The position numbers and the translations under genes were made by a program. The notes beneath the pieces are model-generated. The model saw only the letters and a list, made by a program, of their open reading frames with translations. It searched no databases and had not been told where the DNA came from. Shown here piece by piece: positions 1-10,992 of a DNA stretch of 64,000 nt. How positions within the stretch are numbered: the stretch's first letter is position 1; every line of letters starts with the position of its first letter. The DNA comes from Takakia lepidozioides. Its lineage: Eukaryota; Streptophyta; Takakiopsida; Takakiales; Takakiaceae. The stretch is taken from positions 25,668,001 to 25,732,000 of the forward strand of contig CM060731.1 of the NCBI GenBank assembly GCA_030704615.1, given 5' to 3'.

Positions 1-149
1 CTAATTGCATCTACTTCTCTCTTGTGTAGTCCAACATGCATTCACCTTTTTGTCTCCATTGTCTCGCCATTGACTTGGGTCGGAAAAGTGTTCATTCAAA
101 GCTTCTCCTCATCTCTATTACCTGGTTTTTGGATACTTTCATGCTGCCA

Positions 150-385
150 ACAGAGCAAAAACAGGCTGAAATAGGTCAAAGAAGAAGGTATCCTCACCAC
201 ATTGTCCTTTACCTTGTATCATGACCCATAGAGGATTTGACTGACAATCAGCCCAAAAGGACCCCTTGTGTGTGTTGCTTGTATCTGTAGTCAGGTAATG
301 TTGGATTGGTATGTGAGATCGAACCACCACGGTGCAGCTGAGCAGGCAGAGATTGAAACACAGGCCTGCTAAGACCAAGCTGACT
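150..385 (+). repeat. Dispersed repeat, copy 1
   Basis: This stretch (from 'caggctgaaataggtcaaagaagaagg' through the 'gtctgtagtcaggtaatg' core to 'ctgctaagaccaagctgactctcc') recurs at about 44335-44560 and 44752-44960 in the same orientation and at about 25580-25720 inverted. It carries no convincing ORF. Just upstream (about 50-130) is a decayed copy of the QWWDN pseudo-exon seen at 30.7-31.9 kb. The copies vary by small indels, so it is an old or error-rich family. I cannot assign it to a transposon class. Confidence 0.7.
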
Positions 386-1290
386 CTCCCAAGAACGGCG
401 AGATCTCCTCGTCTCGTCTCTCTCCAAAAACGGCGAGCTCACAAGAATGTTGTGATCTTCTCCTCGTCTCCTCTCCTCCTCCTCTTCTCCTTCCTGCATC
501 ATTTGCTCAAGAGTAGGAAGGTCTGCAAAGCCTCCATCCAACGCCCCTGCATATCCTACGATATCGCGTTCCATGACACAACATCAATAGATGGTGAAAC
601 GCAGGAGACAAAAAAGCCTAAGTCCCAGCCCGGTGTAAAGTTCGGCGGTGTAATCTTAAACCGTAGATCTTAAACAATCTAGACCGTTAGATCCTGTAAA
701 ATCTAACGATTCAAAATAATTTCCATCACATGATCTAACCTTGTACAAACATGTATTTTAATCTCATATATCTTGCGATCTTTGTTAAGCCCACGTCCAT
801 CCAGGTCCAATTATTGAACAGATATCAAATCGACACACCGTATAGGCGGATGGATGAACCCACCATTGAATGAATTCATAATGTATATGCCTTTTAAATG
901 ACATGTGTAGTGATGTAGTCATATATATATAGAGTTATGAACAATTGGCAGTAAGGGACTAAAGTTTACAGGCCATGCCATCGATGGAAAAACTCATCCA
1001 ATGGATGAATACATTCATGTATGTGCTTTCAAAATGACACGTGTAGGGATGTAGTCGTATAAATAGAGCTGAAACCATCTTCAGTCATGGAGTCACAAGA
1101 TTTCCATGAAACAATCGTCCACGTCTAGTCAAACATATCACACTAGTCATAAAACCATCTTGTCATCATGGTCAACAATGTTGACCAATGCTCCCTAATT
1201 TCCGGAGTCATGTAGTGATATCCATTACTATAAAGTGATAAAACTATGACTACAACGCATTTCAGCGCTCTGTAGTCGTACACCTAGTGC
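386..1290. other. AT-rich non-coding stretch with short direct and inverted repeats
   Basis: No supported gene. A perfect 8-bp inverted repeat CGTTAGAT / ATCTAACG sits at 685-692 and 701-708. A roughly 62-bp segment at about 870-935 (ending in the 'gatgtagtcatatatatatagag' core) is repeated with substitutions at about 1003-1065 (ending 'gatgtagtcgtataaatagag'). These look like decayed non-autonomous element sequence, but no termini or target duplication are visible. Confidence 0.4.
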
Positions 1291-1429
1291 CGTTTTATGA
1301 CTCCGCCAAATCCGTAGTCCTAAAAACGCTCATCTTTGTAGGGGTGGCTGGCATGACTCTAGCAGTATTTGCATGAACACTGGGGACTTTTCCTTTGCAC
1401 ATCTCCAGGGAGTGCCATCTGGTCTCTTC

Positions 1430-1600
1430 AAGTCTGACTGGATGCATGAAGTTGTACAAAAATGTCATCGACATGGGGCTCATAGGGGGGGTTGACGAAA
1501 CAACCCTGGTCAGGAATCTCAAGCTGCGGATGGAGGATGGTGTCTTGGAGGTGCGAATCCTGAGCAGGCAGATCGCCTCGAACATCCTCATCTGCCAAAG
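1430..1600 (-). pseudogene. Minus-strand coding fragment with an NPPY motif
   Basis: Reading the minus strand down from a plausible acceptor (ctttggcag) at about 1585, one frame stays open for some 55 codons. It includes GCFVNPPYEPHVDD, with the NPPY codons at 1482-1493. NPPY/DPPY is the catalytic motif IV of N6-adenine and N4-cytosine DNA methyltransferases. The frame closes at a stop soon after. A plus-strand ORF of 69 codons overlaps it, and I cannot exclude that this is the real one. It may be a downstream exon of the gene interrupted at 14.9 kb. The assignment is weak. Confidence 0.25.
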
Positions 1601-1732
1601 ATAGCAGGTTAGTGTGGTAAACACAATCTATAGTGGAAGTGTGTACATCGGCTATCAGAACTCAGACACAAAAAAAATCATTTTTATCACGAATCGGTGA
1701 TGATCGGTGTCGATCATAACAGATTCTACTAG

Positions 1733-1938
1733 AGTGGAGCTGCCAGAGAACATTGAAACTCATCTGAAAGCACAAGCAGAGGGGAGACGGCATACAAGTG
1801 ACCAGGGAAACCCCCTTTCACAAGGTAGAGGCTGTTCACACAATTCATGTGCCAAAACTTCAAACCCTGAAGACTTGAGGTATGATGCCTGCCCGACGAC
1901 TATCATTGTCACATTGACTGAAAAAGCAGAAGTGTCCC
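1733..1938 (-). pseudogene. Displaced 3' part of the gene interrupted by the first gypsy element
   Basis: The right flank of the retrotransposon (minus strand, 15137 to 14935) reads in frame to ...FFNNFLSDAGT exactly at the GTCCC target duplication. Continuing across the insertion from 1938 downwards gives LLLFQSM and then a stop. With a one-base shift a longer frame follows (VNVTMIVVGQASYL, then KSSGFEVLAHEL). A turn ending 'GTLLLF' followed by a helix and 'GF' fits a Rossmann-type methyltransferase. The joining across the insertion is inferred from the matching duplication. The product of this short part alone is not recognisable. Confidence 0.4.
1934..1938. repeat. Left target-site duplication (GTCCC)
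   Basis: GTCCC immediately precedes the 5' LTR and is repeated right after the 3' LTR at 14935-14939. A 5-bp duplication is the normal signature of LTR-retrotransposon integrase. Confidence 0.85.
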
Positions 1939-2861
1939 TGTTAGAGGACTGTCGGGGACTTAGAACTTATACGGGATCTGTAGGTACCCTTAATTTTTGC
2001 ACAGACTTAGACCAACAGGAGCCTTAGGGGTGACAGCAGCGCACTGTAGAGGGGGTTACACAGCCCGTCACAGTCGTCACGCACAAACCCAGCCAACACG
2101 CCAACACACAGCCCGTCACAGTCGTCACAGCCGACACAGCCAACACAGCCCGTCACAGTCGTCACAGCAGACACAGGGGGACGACACGCCGACACAGCCA
2201 GTCACAGCCCGTCACAGGTTTCACACAGCAGTCACAGTGACAACAGCTGTCACGATCATAGGGGACAAGAGTAGGACAGGGAACGACTGTGGGGAACAAC
2301 ACTGCGAAGGGAACATGTTAGTTCACAGACGACGGTTAATGAGGAAACGGTTAGAACCGCGGATAGGAAGATAAGGGAGAAACGGGGATTCAGAAGGGGA
2401 CTTCTGGGTGATAGAGGGAGAAGGATGGGGCAGAGATGAAGAACGGAAGTGAAGATAGCGAGAGGATGAGTAGATGCTTGATATATGCCAAGGCTGTAAT
2501 GATATTGTAGAGTAGATTAGGACACAATGGCTTCGGCCTGATACCTGATAAATCATAATCGGATACTTTTACGATACAATCACACTGTGTAGAGAGATCT
2601 GAGTGAAGCTGTGGAATGAATGGATGAGTTGATGGAATCCAATACATTGATAAAGCAAACTGATACTTAATTATCAATGGTAAGATAGTTAACATGAATA
2701 CCAAAAGGGAAACAAATAGGAAACACCCCCATGGATAACACTAGCGTAGTCCTGACTGGATTTTTCTGCGCGGGCTGAGTACTTGAGATTTCCAACTCTT
2801 CAAATCTTGGAGTTGCCGCCTCGAATAGCGAAGGGATGGGTGGAGTAAAAGCCGCGCGACA
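1939..2861 (+). repeat. 5' LTR of the first gypsy element
   Basis: 923 bp, TG...CA ends. It contains an imperfect tandem array (about 2048-2260) built from ACACAGCC and GTCACAG words, which is shorter than in the 3' LTR and accounts for most of the length difference (923 against 1027 bp). Outside the array the LTRs differ mostly by single-base insertions and deletions. The last 150 bp before the PBS are well conserved between the copies. Confidence 0.9.
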
Positions 2862-2863
2862 TT

Positions 2864-2880
2864 TGGCGACCATACGGGGG
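2864..2880 (+). promoter_or_regulatory. Primer-binding site
   Basis: TGGCGACCATACGGGGG starts two bases after the LTR. The leading TGG pairs with the CCA end of a tRNA. I cannot name the tRNA with confidence from memory; comparing the 3' ends of the organism's tRNAs would settle it. Confidence 0.65.
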
Positions 2881-3214
2881 GACCTGGGACATGAACAACC
2901 AGATGTGACAGGCATCTGGTGGGATCATGGTGGTTGGACCATTAAAGAATTTGAAGTGAATCAAATCCCTGTGGAACGAAGGAAGAAAGATTGTCCAAAC
3001 AATTCTTTCAAAGGTTCTTGGAATTGCCAGACGGTTGTAAAGAAATATTCTTAAGCGAGTGCATGATGCTGATCCAGAATGGGGTCTGGAGAAAGGAGTG
3101 ATAAAGATTTATCAGGTAGCCTGTAGAGAAGAGCACGTGGTTACCAACATTGGTTTATGTGATAGCATTGCTATCCATTAAACGAGTAGAGTTTGAAGGC
3201 TGGGAAGAAAAGAG

Positions 3215-5420
3215 GTGAATGTTTATACTCATATGCATGAAGAGCTTGTACTGGTAAAGAATTGGATTCCAAAGGATATTTTGTGGATCAAACTCACACC
3301 AAGAACAGCTTTTCAGACTTGTTTGCCATATGGTTATATGGTAACTGAGACTTCAAGTATAGCCAAGGGTGCATTGAGCTTGAAAGAAACCCAGGCATAT
3401 ACGAGAGATATTACAGAAGAGAGTTTTGGTTATTGCCACATTAAAATAAATGAAAGACATGGGACAATGAGTGATGAAAGAGAAGCTAGACGACAGAGAT
3501 ATTCAGCAAAAAGAGAAAGCTATCTGAAAGCTAATTATCCATATCTTGGGAGAGAGGGAATAGACATAGGGGAATCATCGGGACCTCTCACACCATTAAG
3601 ATCAAAGAGTGCATCACCTATACCGGAAGAACTAGAGTTGGATGCCACTCCTTCTGTTTCTTTGCAAGAAAGATTAAGGGAATTGGTACAGGAAGAAGAT
3701 CAATCACGAGGTGAAAGATCTGAGGTACATCCTTGGATAAAAGACTTGACAGAAATCTTTGATAAGAGTTGGCATGGAACACCAAAAGCAGGAACTCCAG
3801 TTTCTGAAGCAGAAGGTAAGAGAGAGGAGGATGTGGCAGAGCCAACGGAGAGTTCAGACTCTCCAACACCATTACAGTTGAGTTACATGAGTGAAGAAGA
3901 AACCCAGGGCAGAACTTGGAGGATGGAAAAAAGAGAAGAAATTAGAAGAGGAAGAATATGAAGAAGTAGACCCAACAGCTGAGGTTGAGACTACAACCAG
4001 GACATCCCAACCCGTTGGACTTGGATCAAGTGGAGCACTTGGATCACAGGCCAACGAAGGTGTCGGCTCAGGGGGATGCAGGCGGGCTGCCTGGATCTGG
4101 CTCTGGGGGGACAGGAGTGTGGGAAGTAGTGCAACTGAAGCTGGAATACTGTAAATATCGTGGGGCCAGAAGCAGGGAGTGCTCAAGGGCCACCACTTGG
4201 TGAAGATCCACCACAAAAACAACAGGTCCAGAAGGACCAGCACCAACAAGGGTGCCAGCACCACCTGTCAGTGGGCAGAAGGTAGGGCCACAGATGGCGT
4301 TACAACCAACACGGGCAAAACCACCCTTTCCAAATATATCAGGAAAAGGGGATCCCGATGTACACATTAGCCAATTTGAGCATATGTGTATAATGAACAA
4401 TGAGAATGGCGATGATGCCAAGATGAGACTGTTTCCTTGTTCACTTATCAAGAAAGCAAGTGAATGGTATGCAAGATTCCCTGATAATCATTTCCTAACC
4501 TGGAATGGCTTGAATACATCATTTCGAAATAGGTTCAGGACAAGTAAAACTGAGGATGAAGTGTATGGAAGTTTACAACAGCTGAAGCAGAAGAAGCATG
4601 AAACTGTTGAAGAGTATATGGAGAAGATGGAATTGATGATGAAAAAGCTGGCTGCAGTACCAGCGCCGGGTTACAGAAGCGCTTGGTTTGTGAGTGGACT
4701 AAGACCAGAGTTGCAAAAGAAATGGATATGTTACCCCATAATACAGTGGAGGAGGCATTGAAACTGCGAACAAATTGAGCAATTGGGATGCTCAGGAGAG
4801 AGAAAAAAGATGATGAGGACTCGGAGGATGAGTCAGATGAGAAGAAGAAGAGCTAAAAACTAAAAAGAAGAGTAGAGAAAGGAGAAGTTGAAGAGGGATA
4901 ACTATGAAAAAAATTGAAGAAATCTTGAAGAAGTATGCCACAAGAGGCTCAACACATTGGAGGAAGGGTGTATGGTGTGCAAAGTGCCAGAATGAAGGCC
5001 ATACCACCACAGAATGCCACATGAAGGAGAAACACTGTACTATCTGTAAAATGGATAAACCATTATACTGAGAATTGTTACTACAACAGAAGGACAGCTG
5101 CAAGAGAACCTAGGCAAGTAAGGGTGCATCAGGTGCAGCCCCAGCCAAGAAGAAACAATGATCAGGACCACTATGGTAGGTCTGGTGGTTATAACAATGG
5201 CATGGAAGGGAGAGGTAATTCAAGAGGAATTACCAGGAAATTCCAGAGGCAACTATCAGGGTAATCCAAGGGGGAATTCCAGCCCGGGAATCAGGATTAT
5301 AGAAATAATCCAAGAACAGACCAGGGCGAGGACCCAATGGTGAAGAGCTTGTTACTATTGTAATCAGCCAGGACATCGCAAGGCAGCCTATTCATTCTGG
5401 ATAAGACACCAGAATGAGAT
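3215..5420 (+). pseudogene. gag region of the first gypsy element (frameshifted)
   Basis: Gag forms the virus-like particle core and binds element RNA. A 248-codon frame (3215-3961) gives an acidic N-terminal part. A retrotransposon gag (capsid) domain follows in another frame at 4252-4761, recognisable by ASEWYARFP, FRNRFRTSKTEDE and the VSGLRPELQKKW ending. Near 4975 there is an intact CCHC knuckle (CAKCQNEGHTTTEC), and near 5350 another with its last cysteine changed to tyrosine (CYYCNQPGHRKAAY). Several frame changes separate these blocks, so no single protein can be made from this copy as assembled. Confidence 0.8.
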
Positions 5421-5769
5421 GAGAGCTCCTGTGAATGAGGGCCCAGTGGTGGCAGCTCACATGTTAGGCCATGTGTTGTACAAGAAGTAAGTACAATGAT
5501 AGTAACAAGAAGTAAAGCCAAACTAATACCTCCAGTAGAAGAGGAAGAAGATGAGCTGGAAGTGGCAATGATATGCCTGAAGATGAAGAGACTTGGAAAG
5601 ATGAGAAGGAACTCACAAGGAGTGGCAGATACTATAAGGGAAATGCAAAAGAGTACTGATATTCCTGTGGCAGATTCCTCTGATTCGGATGGAGAAAAAG
5701 AAGGGAGTGAGAAGAAAGAAAAGAAGATGCAGACATGCAAAGTAATGAAGAGACTTTGGCTGCAGTAAT

Positions 5770-6300
5770 ATGTCAGACCAAAAGCAGAAATTACCATTGG
5801 ACAGCTATTAGCTGTGGCACACCTTATTGTAGACACAGGCTGTATCAAGCAATCAATCGAATTGCCCAGAGACAGGAAACACAGACCTGAACAGCATGTG
5901 ACCAGTTATAATGTGAAGCCGGAAGGGCGAGAAACAGTCATGGACTTTGATGATTCTATGCCAGTATCCAATTGAGAATTGGAAGCACAGAACTAACGGC
6001 TGTACTGATAGATGGTGGTTCTGGAGTAAATATCATGACAGATCAATTAAGGAAGAAGCTTGGTCTAAGTAACATGAAACAGCCCCATTTACAGTAACAA
6101 TGGCAGATCAAAGAAGTGTACAGCCATTGGGATTAATAAGAGGAGTTAAGATACAGATACAGAAAATGATCTTTATGATCACAGTAACTGTATTAGAAAT
6201 GGATGAAGTCATGGAGGCTTACTCCTTATTATTGGGACGTCCGTGGCTGAAACGGCCAGGGTATTCCATGACTGGAATTCTCAGTTACTAACCGTGCATA
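5770..6300 (+). pseudogene. Protease region of the first gypsy element
   Basis: A frame at about 5996-6040 reads TAVLIDGGSGVNIMTDQL, which fits a retroviral-type aspartic protease with an LIDGGSG active-site turn in place of the usual D-S/T-G. A downstream stretch SLLLGRPWL (about 6220-6250) matches the C-terminal 'LGRPW' signature of plant gypsy proteases. Frame changes separate the two. Confidence 0.6.
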
Positions 6301-6624
6301 ATGGGATACACGAGATACAAATTACCACAAAGAAATCTAGTAGATTACCTGCTACAAGAAGACCTCGAGGAGTCAGAGAGTATGACTGGAGAGGAGGACT
6401 GGATGAGGAGCAGGAAGCTACCCTATTTGCTGCACACCCAGAGTGGGAGCAGTTGCAGAGATGCGGCTGGAAGCCTAAGTTGTTTGAGAGTTCTCTCTGT
6501 GGTGTAGTGAACAACAACACCAACACCAGGAGAGAACCAGCATTTACCCATCACATTTCTATGAAGAAAGAGAAGGAGAAATAGAAATCCTAGAAGAACC
6601 AGCCACTGTGAGCTTACAGGATGA

Positions 6625-7660
6625 GTGGTGACTGGTTGGACAATCACAGCTGATGAGCAGGTGAGGGAAGTAAATGTGGGAACTAAAGAGGAACCAAGGA
6701 TGGTGAAAGTAGGAGCTGATTTGGAGCCGGAATTCTTCGAAGAAGCAAAAAGCTTGTTGATCAAATACAGAGATGTATTTGCTTGGAGCTATGAGGATCT
6801 AAAAGGGATACCACTGAAGTCTGTCAGCATAAGATTGAACTGGAACCAGGGTCAGTACCAATCAAGCAGGCGAGGTATAGAATGAATCCCAACTACGCAC
6901 AGAGTTGGAGAAGAGATAAAGAAGTTGGCTGAGGCTAAGTTTATATACCCAATGAGTATACAACTTGGTTGTCACCCATGTTATAGTTCCCAAAAGAATG
7001 GCAAATTAAGAGTATGTGTGAACTACAAGAAGCTGAATGCTTGTACGAAGAAAATCCTTTCCCTTTGCCATTCACAGAAGCGTTACAGAAGCATTAGACA
7101 CTGTGGCAGGCCATGAGATGTACTCATTCATGGATGGCTTCATGGTTATAATCAAGTGCAAGTGGCAGAAGAAGACCAAGGGAAAACAGCTTTCATCACA
7201 GACTGGGGGGCTTATGCATACAAAGTCATGCCCTTTGGACTTTGTAATGCACCAGCGACCTTTCAGAGAGTGATAAGTGAATCTTTTCATGAGTATCTGG
7301 ATGATTTCATGCAGGTATTCTTGGATGATTTCAGTGTGTACAGCTCTAAGAGTGAGCACTTGCATAAATTGGAGTTATGTTTGGCCAGATGCAGGATGAG
7401 AGGTCTGGGCTGAATCCAGAGAAGTGTACTTTCTGGTGAACTCAGGGTGCTTCTGGGACACATGTGTTGTAAGAAGGCTCCTTGTGGATCCCAAAAGACA
7501 GAGTCCATTAAAGTCTCTCCACCACCAGTGAATGTTAAAAGTCTACGAAGATTCCTTGGGCAAACCAGTTATTACAGGAGATTTGTCAAAAGGTATGCAC
7601 AAATAGCAGCACCATTGAGCAAACTACTGAAGACAGATGCAGTGTTTGCCTAGACAGCGG
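6625..7660 (+). pseudogene. Reverse transcriptase region of the first gypsy element (frameshifted)
   Basis: RT copies element RNA into DNA. Recognisable blocks in successive frames are GSVPIKQARYRMNP, GKLRVCVNYKKLNA, KVMPFGLCNAPATFQRV and the catalytic VFLDDFSVYS (equivalent of the F/Y-x-DD box), followed by the thumb/connection block RRFLGQTSYYRRFV. At least four frame changes and one in-frame stop lie between 6800 and 7660. Confidence 0.85.
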
Positions 7661-7827
7661 AATGTCAACAGGCATTTGAGGAACATACACTGTCAGTAAC
7701 AACTACACCTGTGCTGATTAACCCTCACTGGCATGTAGTATTCCATGTTCACTGCGATGCATCAGGACAGGAGAAGCGTTGGGAGCGGTGTTAGCCCAGA
7801 ATGTTACAGGGAATATAGATTCAACCT

Positions 7828-9999
7828 GTGTACTATGCTAGCCGGTTGATGAACAGTGCTGAGAGGAACTATAGCACAACGGAAAGAGAAGCATTGGCAA
7901 TTATCTATGCAGTGAAGAAATTCAGGCATTACCTGTTGGGCAAGAAGTTTATGTTCTATGTGGATCACCAGGCTCTGATATACTTGGTAAACAAACCTCT
8001 GATAAGCGGAAGAATAGCAAGATGGTTGATAATCTTGCACGAGTTTGAGTTCGAGGTTGTTTACAAGCCTGGGAGACTGCATCTTGTGGTGGATCATTTG
8101 TCACGATTGTCAACAGGAGAACCAGCCACAGGAATAGATGATCAATTACCAGATGCGAGTCTCTTTGCAGTGGAGGTGCAGGGAAGTGCAGATGACTGGT
8201 TAGATTGGCAGTGGCCAATCAGATACTACCTTGTTCATGGTCAGTGCCCACCTAGTTATGGTAAAGAGCAGAGGAAGAGAATCGCTATCAAAGCTTTACC
8301 TTATACTATGGTAGGAAGCAGAATGTATAAGTTAGGACCTGATGGAGTACTAAAACGATGCTTGTACCACCATGAAGTGAATAAAGTTTTGGCGGAAGTT
8401 CATAAAGGAGTGGCGGGAGGTCATTTTGGAGAAGAGACTACCAGTAGAAAGATACTACTCGCAGGATACTGGTGGCCTACTTTGTTCAAAGATGTACACG
8501 AGTATTGTCAGAAGTGTGATGAATGTCAGAGGCTAGGACCTTTGCAGAGATCTGGAAGGATGGCCTTGCATCCTACAATGCCTACGGAACCATTTCAGAA
8601 ATGGGGACTAGACTTTGTTGGACCAATTAACCCACCATCCAAGAATACACGAAACAAGTACATAATTACAGCCACTGATTATACTACAAAGTGGGTGGAA
8701 GCTAAAGCTTTGAGGGACAACACAGCCAAGTCCACAGCAAGGTTCCTGTACGAGAACACACTTACACGATTTGGCTGTCCCTTAGAATTTATCAGTGATC
8801 AAGGAAGTCACTTCATGAATGAGACCATTGAGTTGTTGACTAAAGAGTTTATGATTGTGCATAGAAAGAGTACAACATATTACCCACAGGGTAATGGGCA
8901 AGCAGAGGCTACCAACAAAATACTATGTACTATCTTGGCTAAGATAGTCAATGCAAACAGAACGGATTGGGATACGAAGCTGCTGACAGCTTTGTGGTCA
9001 TACAGGACTTCATATAAAGTCACCACTAAGTATACACCATTCCAATTAGTTTATGGTATGGAAGCCTTACTTCCAGTGGAATTCCTGTTACCTACCATGA
9101 GAACGGAGTGGGGGAAAAGAATGGAATTGCAAGACTCCATCAAGGTTAGGAAACATGAATTATACCATGTGGAAGAAGTACGTGCTGATGCAGCTGATAA
9201 TATGACCAGAATTCAGATGAAGCGAAAGGAACAGTTTGATGAAGGCAAGTTAAAGACTTTTAAGACGGGGGATTTGGTTCTATGGTTGCAGAAGAAAGGA
9301 AAGATTCAAGCTTCTAAGCTTAAATCACCATGGAAAGGACCTTATGTCATACAAAAAATGTATGATAACAACACCGCCATGTTACAAACCATTAACAAAG
9401 AAATGCTGGGAAGAGTCAATGCAAATAAGTTGAAGGGGTACAGTGGTATCCATGACAAACCCTTGCAGCATGATTTGCATGTTGAACCGCAAACGCAGTC
9501 ACGGGCTGCACCAGTGTTACGAACGGAGTATGGAGCACTTGTCGCTAGGCCCAGCATATATGACCAGGGTGGGCAAAACAAACGTGACACAGCCTATCAC
9601 AGCCCATCACAACGTGACACAGCCTATCACAGCCCAGCACGGCGCAACACAGCCTATCACAGCCCATCACAACGTGACACAACCTATCACAGCCCAGCAC
9701 GGCGCAACACAGCCTATCACAGCCCATCACAACGTGACACAGCCTATCACAGCCCATCACGACGTGACACAGCCTATCACAGCCCAGCAAGGCGCAACAC
9801 AGCCTATCACAGCCCATCACGACGTGACACAGCCTATCACAACCTACCACAGCGTGTCACAGCCTATCACAGCTTACCACAGTGCATCACAGCCTATCAC
9901 AGCGTAACACAGTATGACACAGCCTGTCACAGCTCAACACAGCCTACTAAAGTTACACGATCCATAGAACCAGTGACAAGTGGACGCATAATAACTTGA
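7828..9999 (+). CDS. RNase H-integrase polyprotein segment of the first gypsy element
   Basis: An open frame of 723 codons. Residues 1-90 are the Ty3-type RNase H (YASRLMNSAERNYSTTEREA, then FYVDHQALIYL and the RIARWLIILHEFEF tail). Around 190-240 is the integrase HHCC zinc finger (HKGVAGGHFG ... CQKCDECQ). The catalytic core (about 255-420) shows DFVGPI, FISDQGSHF and the YPQGNGQAEATNK block, so the D-D-E positions are present. A C-terminal domain ends near 9450. The last 140 residues are a 10-residue repeat (RDTAYHSPSQ and variants). The true start lies upstream in the frameshifted RT, so the given start is just the first in-frame ATG-type codon. Confidence 0.88.
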   Translation: MYYASRLMNSAERNYSTTEREALAIIYAVKKFRHYLLGKKFMFYVDHQALIYLVNKPLISGRIARWLIILHEFEFEVVYKPGRLHLVVDHLSRLSTGEPATGIDDQLPDASLFAVEVQGSADDWLDWQWPIRYYLVHGQCPPSYGKEQRKRIAIKALPYTMVGSRMYKLGPDGVLKRCLYHHEVNKVLAEVHKGVAGGHFGEETTSRKILLAGYWWPTLFKDVHEYCQKCDECQRLGPLQRSGRMALHPTMPTEPFQKWGLDFVGPINPPSKNTRNKYIITATDYTTKWVEAKALRDNTAKSTARFLYENTLTRFGCPLEFISDQGSHFMNETIELLTKEFMIVHRKSTTYYPQGNGQAEATNKILCTILAKIVNANRTDWDTKLLTALWSYRTSYKVTTKYTPFQLVYGMEALLPVEFLLPTMRTEWGKRMELQDSIKVRKHELYHVEEVRADAADNMTRIQMKRKEQFDEGKLKTFKTGDLVLWLQKKGKIQASKLKSPWKGPYVIQKMYDNNTAMLQTINKEMLGRVNANKLKGYSGIHDKPLQHDLHVEPQTQSRAAPVLRTEYGALVARPSIYDQGGQNKRDTAYHSPSQRDTAYHSPARRNTAYHSPSQRDTTYHSPARRNTAYHSPSQRDTAYHSPSRRDTAYHSPARRNTAYHSPSRRDTAYHNLPQRVTAYHSLPQCITAYHSVTQYDTACHSSTQPTKVTRSIEPVTSGRIIT
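9583..9942 (+). repeat. 30-bp in-frame tandem repeat at the integrase C terminus
   Basis: Twelve units of 30 bp (CGTGACACAGCCTATCACAG plus a 10-base variable end). Each codes ten residues, so copy-number changes keep the frame. Units alternate between 'cccatcacaa' and 'cccagcacgg' ends. The ACACAGCC and TCACAGC words also build the tandem arrays in both LTRs, which suggests shared origin or exchange. Confidence 0.95.
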
Positions 10000-10023
10000 G
10001 GAAAATGGCTGACGGAAGAGGAA

Positions 10024-10947
10024 ATGGAAATTACTTTAAAAATAGACACGTGGAGGTCAGGGCGCGACACACAGCCGAGAAGGAAGTGCAAGAAAGAAAG
10101 AGGACAAGAACGGCCGTCAAAAGGGATGAAAGGCGGGCCCATTAATGAGTACGGAAAAAGGGAAACGGAACGAACGGCAAGTACAGAAAAGCGGAATTCT
10201 TGTCACATGTGTGATCCTAGTGGACTATCCAACAGGGAAAGTCCACTAAAGAAGATAAAATCTAAAATCCAGTCACAGCGGATACAGCCAATAGAAAACC
10301 AGAGAAAGGATCAAGAAAATGGAGGGAAATTGAGCGCAAGAGGCGGCGTCGTTCTGAGTAACGGGCGTCTCGACAGGACAGACCATCAATGCTATACCTT
10401 GGAAACTATGGAGGAACTAACAGACTATACGCTCGCAATATTACTTACGCAGTGGCATAGACACGAAAGGACAGAGCAGAGCTTTTCTCTTGAGCGATGC
10501 TTGCAAGCCCCGCAGGCTTACAAGAAATTACCCATAGCGTTCTGGGGCAACCATACGTTTATGCTTTGTGCACTACAGGCATTCCTACAGTTGTTACAGC
10601 CAAAACAGTTCGGTGAGTCTAAAATGAAGAGAGTGAGAGGCATGGAGGAAATCAGGGTGAAGAGCACCACGATTCTGCAGAAACAAACAATTGCTACCCC
10701 ACAGGCGATACAGATACTGGAGGAGCTGAGATTGCAAGGATTGCAAAGCCTAGATTGGACACTACACCATAGACAGTACATGTTACAATTTTTGCAGAAC
10801 TTTGAGCCAAGGACAGGAACAACAACGGTGAAGGGAGTTGAATTAATGATTACTCCCCTATACCTCCAGCAATTGTTTCGATTGCCAGCAGGTCAGGTGC
10901 ATGTGGAGAAACACAGGGCAAGACTGCAAATAGGGGACTTATTCTAA
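10024..10947 (+). CDS. Accessory ORF 1 of the first gypsy element
   Basis: 307 codons, unrecognised. The first 100 residues are basic and polar; the rest is helical-looking (for example AFWGNHTFMLCALQAFLQLL, ATPQAIQILEELRLQGLQS), ending near a PLYLQQLFRLPAG stretch. It lies about 25 bp after the integrase stop, and similar-looking sequence continues in another frame at 10993-11592, so the two may be one protein split by an indel. Plant Athila/Tat elements have extra ORFs in this place; no similarity to a retroviral envelope is evident. Confidence 0.6.
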   Translation: MEITLKIDTWRSGRDTQPRRKCKKERGQERPSKGMKGGPINEYGKRETERTASTEKRNSCHMCDPSGLSNRESPLKKIKSKIQSQRIQPIENQRKDQENGGKLSARGGVVLSNGRLDRTDHQCYTLETMEELTDYTLAILLTQWHRHERTEQSFSLERCLQAPQAYKKLPIAFWGNHTFMLCALQAFLQLLQPKQFGESKMKRVRGMEEIRVKSTTILQKQTIATPQAIQILEELRLQGLQSLDWTLHHRQYMLQFLQNFEPRTGTTTVKGVELMITPLYLQQLFRLPAGQVHVEKHRARLQIGDLF

Positions 10948-10992
10948 GAAGGGAGTTTCTTTAAAACTCAGGGTTATGCTTGTACCAAGGCT

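Noticed and set aside
2323..2915. Minus-strand ORFs inside the 5' LTR (77-104 codons), repeated in the 3' LTR
   Set aside because: They lie wholly in the LTRs, differ between copies by indels and show no protein motif; shadows of non-coding sequence.
9583..9942. CRISPR-like direct repeats
   Set aside because: The units are directly adjacent 30-bp repeats with no unique spacers, in frame inside an integrase ORF in a eukaryotic genome.
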